From Lepidostoma basale (lineage: Eukaryota > Arthropoda > Insecta > Trichoptera > Lepidostomatidae), in the NCBI GenBank assembly GCA_022606425.2, contig JAHDVF020000068.1, positions 1,054,001 through 1,118,000 on the forward strand: a stretch of DNA of 64,000 nucleotides, in the 5' to 3' direction. Shown here piece after piece: positions 34,701 through 43,700 of the stretch; position 1 is the stretch's first letter, and each line of letters begins with the position of its first letter. The notes beneath the pieces were generated by a model. It saw only the letters and a program-made list of their open reading frames with translations. It was not told the origin of the DNA and made no database searches. The position numbers were made by a program, and so were the translations under genes.

Positions 34701-37700
34701 TCTTACCTGGGTCATGTGCTTAGAGGAAAAAAGTACGAGCTGCTGCACTTGATCTTAAAGGGCAAAATAGAGGGTCGTCGAGGTATGGAGAGAAGACAGA
34801 TCTCTTGGCTCCGAAACATTAGTGACCTGACTGTGATTGGAACAGTAGAGGCACTATTTAGAACTGCGCAAGACAAGAAGATGCACTTTCAAGTAATAGT
34901 CGACATCGGGGAGACCCGACATGACACACGAAGAATCACTAATAATTACGAGCATGTTGAATGCTACCCAATGGGAATTCCGTATACTAAACGCCTTGCG
35001 GTGAACTGTGTAGTTATTGGCGGACATCATACCAAACTATACAAAAATCTGTTGATACACACATTATAAGAGCATGCAAACACGCATCCTCAGCGTGGCT
35101 ACAATACTTTGACACAAATATGTGTCGTCAGCACTCAACGTGTTAATTAACAAAAAATATTGATGTAGATAGATTATTGAATATAAACTAAAGTTACTAA
35201 CTCGACTCAATCTCGATACGGCAAGATTGACGCAGCCTTTGTACTCGTCCGGGTTCTTCTTCACAAGCGCGTCGATGAGTGAAGTGGCCGCTGTAACCAC
35301 ACCCATATGCTGGTCATTGAGTAGGTGGATGATGCGAGAGGTCCACTCCTCTCCTGGAATAATCTCCGGAGAGGTGCGGAAGAGACGCAGCAGGCAGAGG
35401 GCTGCAGACTGCTTCACCACGTCCATTGTATCACTAAAAATGTTGTTTTATTAACGTTATAAAAGCTGTGTAATAAATCATTTATTACACCAATATAAAT
35501 ATTGGGTTGGATGTAGGTGCCAAAATAAGAGGAGTATCAGTAAGCTGTCTATTGTATACAGATGATGCTGTCCTACTTGCAGACAACGAGCATGAACTAC
35601 AAGTCCTCGTGAATAGTACGTATGAGACTATCCATAGGATCACTGTGCTAGTTTTGACATATGAAACGCATCGATGAAGAATGATTATGAAAGTATACGT
35701 TAACCATATGAATGGAGTACGAAGTCGAGGAAGATTGAGGAAAATACCAACCAATTTAATCAATTTTTAAAGATTGGCCACGTTAAAAGTCGGAAGAACC
35801 GACGTCCATGTATAGCTCGCTTTATGAATGTGGAGAAAGCTATAGAGATGTCAGGGTAGAGTAATATGGCGGTCCATTCTTTCTACTCTTCTGGGGGAGT
35901 GGTAATGGTTTGTTGATGTTGTATAAAATTAAAATTAAAACTTTGATGGTGATAATTATTTGTTGGCATTTTTTTATAGTTGATTTGTGTATAAATAAAT
36001 AAAAAAAATTGTGTATAAATAAAACTAAAAGATAACATAGTTTGTAACTAACTAACTAACTAACCATCACGCCGTCTCCCCGAAAGGGTAGGCAGAAAGA
36101 ATGGACTGTCACACTTTAACCGATGCGGCACTCCATCCTTCTCTTTTCGCCCCGCGGGAGTGTATATATATATATATATATACACTTTTTATATTATGAA
36201 ATGAATCAGCTTTCCGGATTCTTGATGAAATAATGATAGGAAAAATAAAGAATGAATAAAATCATACCCAGATACGAGTAACTTGGGGATCTCTGTCCCG
36301 AAGGCTTCAGCCATGTCCTTGCTGCCGATGTTGGCGATGCACTGAAGAGCAAGGTTCACGTGGATGGGATTGCGTGATTGCAGATCATTCTTGATGCTCT
36401 GGATAATTAGCTTAATCAGGTCACTGTTAGTGTTCACCAATACCGAAATGAACAAATATCCCTGAAAAGATTTTTTTTTTTATTAGTAATTAAAGAAAGC
36501 AGGTAAAATAAAATACACATTCATTTTTCTTATCTAACTAACTAACCATCATGCCGTCTCCCCGAAGGGGTAGGCAGAAAGAATGGACTGCCACACTTTT
36601 CTTTCCTGACATATTTCTCTCGCTTCTTTAACATTCATACATTGTGTCATGCACCCGTGTCAATTCGATCGTGGCACGTTTTCCTCCCGGTCTTCCTCTA
36701 TTTCTAGTTCCATTTACATCGTTAACCTACATATGCATACTTTTTTTACCATTCTTTCTTCATTCATTCTTTCCATGTGTCCAAACCATCTTAATGATCC
36801 TTTCACTATTTTGTTCATAACACCATCATTCACACCGTATTCACTTCTTATATTTTCATTTGACACTCTATCATACGCAGAGTATCCACACATTCGTCTA
36901 AGAGATCTCATTTCTACTGCATTTCTTCTACTTTCATCCTTCTTTTGCCAGTTCCATGCTTCGCTTCCATACATAAGGGTCAGTATAAGAACACCATTGT
37001 GCACTGCAATTTACGCTTTTTTGGATATGTTTTTGTTTGCGATGACAACTTTGAGTGCACCATTCAGGCCCAATTCCATTTCAACGAAGCTATTTCGCAC
37101 GCTTCATCGACAACTTTGGTCCTTTCTATCAACTCATTGTATTTCCTGTCTAGCAGACTGATGTACAACATCCTCCTCTCCATTGTTCGCTGGGTAACTC
37201 GGAGTTTTTGTACGGTTCGTTTGGAAACGTGATTATTTCGAAATCGTATGTCAGTACTAGGAGGATAGATATATCAAGTACCTTTTTTCTATAGCAAGAA
37301 TTATTTATAAGTGTGAAATATATTAAAAAATAAACTTACAATCTGTTTCTCGGAATATTTATTGGATGATAGCAAGTTGACTGCCTCCATGTGGCCAAAG
37401 TCAATGTCATGGCCCAGCAGGAAGATAAAGAGCAGCTTGCAGACATATTTCTTCTTCTGGTACCCATCCAGAGTCTTGTCCCCTTTGAACTTGCTGCGAA
37501 TGTTCGCCAGCTCCTTGTTGATCCTCTTGATTTCTGCTTCTTTACTTTTGCCTACAAAAAAAAATACAATGTCATTAGACAGGCACAGTAAACTCACTTA
37601 TGCCGATCTTCACTTATGCAGTCAGTTAAAATCTAGACTCCATTCGCTCCCTGATCCTACAATAAAAGATTCCTCTAAAAGACCTCTCAAATTATAACCC

Positions 37701-40700
37701 GAGCCATCAAAAGTGCTCAAAATAAATAATCCTTCAGAGGAACACTCCAGGTCACAGATCAAGCCCTCGCATAAACCTACCACCCACTAAATCACCTTTC
37801 CAACCAATGTTCCCATTAGACTTATGAGGAAAAGCCACAAGAACTAAACCAAGTCCATGCAATTTACCTCAGAAGTTAGGTCTAGTTAAGATTTTCTATT
37901 TTTTTTACATTTTCTTTAAGTATGATATCTCGAAAATTTCAAGTAAATCCAAAGAATAGTTTAAGACATTAGTTAACTGAGAGAACTAAACAATATATTA
38001 AGATAATCAAATGATTTTACTGAAATCTCTTGATGGAAGTTCATTTTAAATAATAATTAAATAAAACGATGTTTTTTAACTACTTCCACTTTTGTCTTTA
38101 TTTAGACAGCGACCGGTTTCGCCAGGCTCGCTGGCATCGACAGACTGGTAACACTATTGTAAACTTAGTCCTTTACATACATACAGATCAGGGGTGGTAA
38201 ACATGTTGTATACAAAAATAATCTTCAAATATTTATGTAAAAATTTTCTGAATTTAACTATTGGTATTACAGGTATTCTTAGAGGTTCATATTTAATACA
38301 ATGGGTTTTAATTTTTATTATCTCTTACATATTCATATATAATGTTTGAAAAAATGTTAATTTTTTTTTAATTATTACTGAATTTAAATATTATATGTTA
38401 TAGTTCTTGGGAAGAAGGTTGGGAAGAAAAAGTAGTACCAAGAACTATAACATTATTTGAATTCAGTAATAATTAAAACAAAATTACCATTTTTTCAAAC
38501 ATTATATATGAATATGTAAGAGATAATAAAAATTAAAACCCATTGTATTAAACACGAACCTCCAAGAATACCTGTAATACCAATAGTTAAATTCAGAAAA
38601 ATTTTACATAAATATTTAAAGATTATTTTTGTATAGAATCATGTTTACCACCCCTGATCTGTATGTATATAAAGGACTAAATTTACAATAGTGTTACCAG
38701 TCTGTCGATGCCAGCGAGCCTGGCGAAACCGGTCGCTGTCTAAATAAAGACAAAAGTGGAAGTAGTTAAAAAACATCGTTTTATTTAATATATTAAGAAA
38801 TATCATACTTTGAGCAGAGCATTTAATGGACTTTATTGTTTTTTTATGTAAAACATCATATTCAATAATTAATATGAATGAAAAGGTATTTTCGCTTGCT
38901 GAGATATTATCAAATGTTTTAAAATAAATTAAAACTTTAGATAATGGCTTAAAAAGACGAAACATGTCCTTCCCTTTAAATATAATAAAACTTCTAGAAA
39001 ACAGCTGATGTTTTCAATCGTATTCATCATTTAATATTTTTTTTTTAAATTAATATGAATGAAAATGTATGTTTTCTAGAAGTTTTATTATATTTTATGT
39101 GAATCTGTCAAAAGCATTATCAAATGTTCTCCTAATAAAAAAGTTACTAGATATAACATTAATGCCTTAGACAGGTGAAATATGTCATTCACATAAAATA
39201 TAATAAAACATCTAGAAAACAGACGTTTTTATTTGTATTAATTATTTAATATGGAGTTTTACATCATTGTTCAAGAAACAATAAGTATTTTTTTTCACTC
39301 AACTATTTATTTATAATTATTAAAAATACAAAACATGTAAATGCGTCAAATCCGACGAATGAACCCGTGGAATTTAATTAAAATTTTACATTCAGTTCGA
39401 CTAACAATTACTTATTATCAATAGTAATTTGGGTCATATTTTATATTCATCTCACTAATATTTAGCATAATAATCTATGCTCGAGGAGATAAAGTGCAGT
39501 TTTTTTTACTCCTTATAAACAAGTTACTAGATATAACATTATAGCGTACCACCGAGTGTATGAGCTTCGATAATAAGCTGCCATTATTAAACAAGTTCTT
39601 CTTGATCGAAACCAATTATGATTATACCTCTATGCTAGTACTACTTTATACGAGGATTGATACCTTAGAAAATTCATTCTATGAATATTGCAAGAAAACA
39701 AATCTATGTTAGACATTTTATAACCCCACAAAAGCTGAATTACTTTTTAAATTTAATTATAATACTATACAGTACACTCCCGATTTTCTGAGATGGATGG
39801 TGAAAAAAAAATCCCGTATAATCGATTTCCTGGATAATCCGAAAACATGTAAAAAAAAAAAATGTAAACAAAGATAAATTTAAAACTGTGTTCTATGCGC
39901 TTATGCATAGCTACTTGATACAAACAGCCCCCTAGACAGGAATACCTTCCTAGCTTTTGTTGACGGAACCACAAAACCATTGCAGTATCAAGATCTTCGT
40001 AAAATGACAACTTCATAGCCTTTCTACTGATCATCTTTCTGCTATCCGATGTTCCTGCAAAATCTATCAATTTTCTCTTTTTATTAATGATGTCCCGTAT
40101 AATTTGATCACCAACATTATATTGATTCAATAAATATTTAACGGTTGCACCATTTTCAAACTTTTGAATTATTACGAGTTTTTGTTCAATTGAAAGTACG
40201 ACTCGTTTACGTTTATCCATTATTATAGACACTTTTCCACAGTAAAATAAAATTAACAACAATGTTTTATGAGTATGAACTACGCTGCGGGTGCTTTATT
40301 GCAAGCTCGAAACTTTATGACATGACTATAGAGCCACAAACGTATGTTGGCGGTGGGGCAAATGTGAACTAAACGCCCAATGTCATTGTGACAGATTTGA
40401 GGTTTTTTTTGCATTATAAGTACTATTGGGAAATATTTTTATTTTTATAAAATAATTTTTCAATGACTCAAGTGTCCCGGATAATCCGCTTCCCGGTTAA
40501 CACGACCCCGGAAAATCGTGAGTGTACTGTATTTTTGTACAAAGCAATCAATTTTTGGTGTCATTAAAAATAATTTAAAAAAAAAATTCTATTTATTTAT
40601 TCACCACTTTATTTTTGTTCCATCAGACCAACCAGTTTCCCTCCCGCCGAGGATCGTTAGGGTTACAAAACAAAGAGTGGTGAAAAAACAAGTAGACGAG

Positions 40701-43700
40701 TGTTCAAATCTGGCAGCCATTTTTTTTTTCTATAGTAAGCCTGGGTATCTGTCAATTAAGTTCAGTTCGCAAATGTTTATCATTCTCACAACATATGTTT
40801 TATCGCTCCTTAAAACATCGACTTTCGTGGTAAATAAGAAGCATTTGCGGGAAGTTCTGCTGTTTTGTTTTAATTGGAAGAAGAATGCAGCTGTGGCGCA
40901 TAAAATGGAAGTTTATACCAATCATGCCCCATCGGATAAATCATGCAGAGAATGGTAGAGACGCTTCAAAGCTGATGATTTTAGCGTTGACGACAAAGAT
41001 CGCCCTGGAATACCAAAAAAGTTTGAAGAAGGGGAATTGGAGGGTAACTCGATTAAGATCCAACTCAAACACTTAAACAACTGGCAGAAGCATTAAATGT
41101 TGGTGTGTCAATAGTGAGTGAACATTTAACGGCCATGGGAATGATTCAAAAGCAAGGCAATTGGTTGCCACATGACCTGAAGTCATGAGACGTTAAAAGG
41201 CAATTTAAGACGTACGAATTGCTGAAGTCGTCCTTGGCTTTTTTTTCTATTCACATTGCTTGTAAACAAATATTTAATCATTATTCTCTCTTCTTTGCTA
41301 ATACTTATTTTCGATAACATTTTTTTTTTATTTGCATTACCGATTATTAAAAAACATGTTCGTTTCAATTAATAATTTGGTTTTCCTCTATCTTGGTAAC
41401 ATTATATACTCGTACTAGATTATTCAATTACAATTTTAAAGCTCTAACCATTTAATATTTTTAAATAGGCTTTATGGTTTATCAAATAAATAAATATTAT
41501 AATAAAAAAGAGCTATCGCCCAATGCTAAATTTAATCGCATGGAAGAGGAAACATTTTGCTATCTCTAATATTGTCCTGGCATTTATGTGATAAAATTGC
41601 TGTTGAAAATAAATAGACTTTTCTGATGTTGGCAATTTATACAGGTTCCTACATCAAGTTAAATGTCATGCATTTTTAATGTTTTTTTAAATATTTTTAT
41701 AAATCAAAATCCGTTCCATCGATTAAAAACATTAAAATAATGAACAAAATGGTGAAGAAAGCACATGTTAACGAAATGATTGAAGCACAAAATAGAAGTG
41801 AACTTAGGAAAATGCAGTATAATCAAACTAGAAATATCGCCGCGTTAGGCAGAGAACTTGTCATGTGTGCATTAAAATGTTGAGGAGGCGTGATAAGCAC
41901 AAAATATGTGTGTGGTGGTCCTTCCCTTCTGCCTATCACTTCACAGGTTCATAAGTTAACTACATTAGAAAGTCATTTATCCAGACTAATTGGGACCAAC
42001 GGTGTTCCGGATACTGATTTTTCCGGATAATCAAACAGGCGTTAATTCTTTTAGCAAAATAAGGTGTAAATTGATTTTTCTGTTCCTCGGCTCGTTTATT
42101 GATTATGAAATTACAAATTTGACTGCAAAAACAAGTATGTATGTAGTACATGTACATAAAAAGGCTTACAGATTTTCTTTTTCTTTTTTGCAGCTAATTT
42201 GCGGATTCGAATAAAAGCAATTGAGTTGAGCTGAACAGGAACATACAGTCCATTTCTAAAACAAAATGTATGAATCCATTCAAAGCTAGATTAAATTAAT
42301 CTTTAAAAAAATTATAAGATTTATATTTTCTCATAAAGTTTTTTCTATATTTTCTTGTCCAAAGTATTGGAATAAAAGAAAATCATAAATATTAATAGTT
42401 TTTAGATAATTTATATAATAAATATTAATAAATTTATACAATTTATTTTGATTTTTAATGTTAATTTGAGTTACAATCCAATTTCACGAATTAATCTCAA
42501 ACGGTTAAAAAAAATTGTCACATACAAAAAGTATAATTAAAAAATCAGGTCCTTTAGCCTGAAATAATCTTCCAGCAGACCTCAAGTGCATTGAGAATCC
42601 GTCAGAGTTTAGATCGAGACTAAAAACGCACCTTTTTAAATTATCCTTTCCTGATGTAAACGTTGATCGACTGCGTCAGGTGCAGCCCTCATACTAAATA
42701 TGTTTAGGTTAACTAGTTTATAAAACGGAGTCTTTTCTGCAGCGCCCTTGAGATGATAATAAATTATCCAATTTATTATTACTATTATTAGCAAAATGAG
42801 ACATTAATTTTATTTTATTTTTAAACATCTCCAACTAATAAATACAAATAAAAATATGTTTGTAAATTGTTGAAGGTGTACTAATACTATCCTTAGAAGA
42901 CATTTTTTAAGTTTAGAATATTTACTGCGATCTATGCAAACAAATTAAACATTTGATAAGAACTTCCTGGGTGGACATCATGACGCACATACAAGACAAT
43001 TTTAATATTTTATCTGATCTAAGACCTGGACTAAATTCCCACGTGTTTAAATCAAATAAAGCATAAATACGTTTTAATCATTTAAGGAAATAAATGAAAG
43101 TACAGTTGGGTTAAGCCACTAGCAAATATTAACACATCAGTCACCAGCTAGAACTGGGCATACACGTACAGACTATGCGCACTAACTAACACCAGATCAA
43201 GTTTCAATGCAGTAAAGAGATAAGAACATGTGTCTGTTGTTAAATTATTTTTCATAGATTGTTTTATACGAGGTCTATTCAAAAAGTATCTGACTTTTAT
43301 TCATAAAAACTACATTTATTGAGATACAATTAAATGACACTAATCCCCTTCAAAGTGGTCCCCTTGAGCTGCTACACACTTCTCCCAACGGTTCTGCCAC
43401 TGCCGGAAGCAACGCTGGAAAGGCTTTTTTGGTATGGCGCTAAAAAACGAGAAATCACAGGGAGCGATTGGGATCATTGATCACAGTCTCCAGCATGTCC
43501 TGTGCGATTTTCACACGAAGTTGCTTCTGCTCAATTGTCAGCAACTTTGGCACAAATTTTGCTGAGACCTTTCTGAGAGCCAAATCTTCAGTTAAAATGG
43601 AATGAATGGATCCAACACTAATGCTCACTTCATCAGAAAGTTCTCTGATTGTCATTTAACAATCCTGCATCACCAGGGTCCTTACTTGATCAATAACAAC

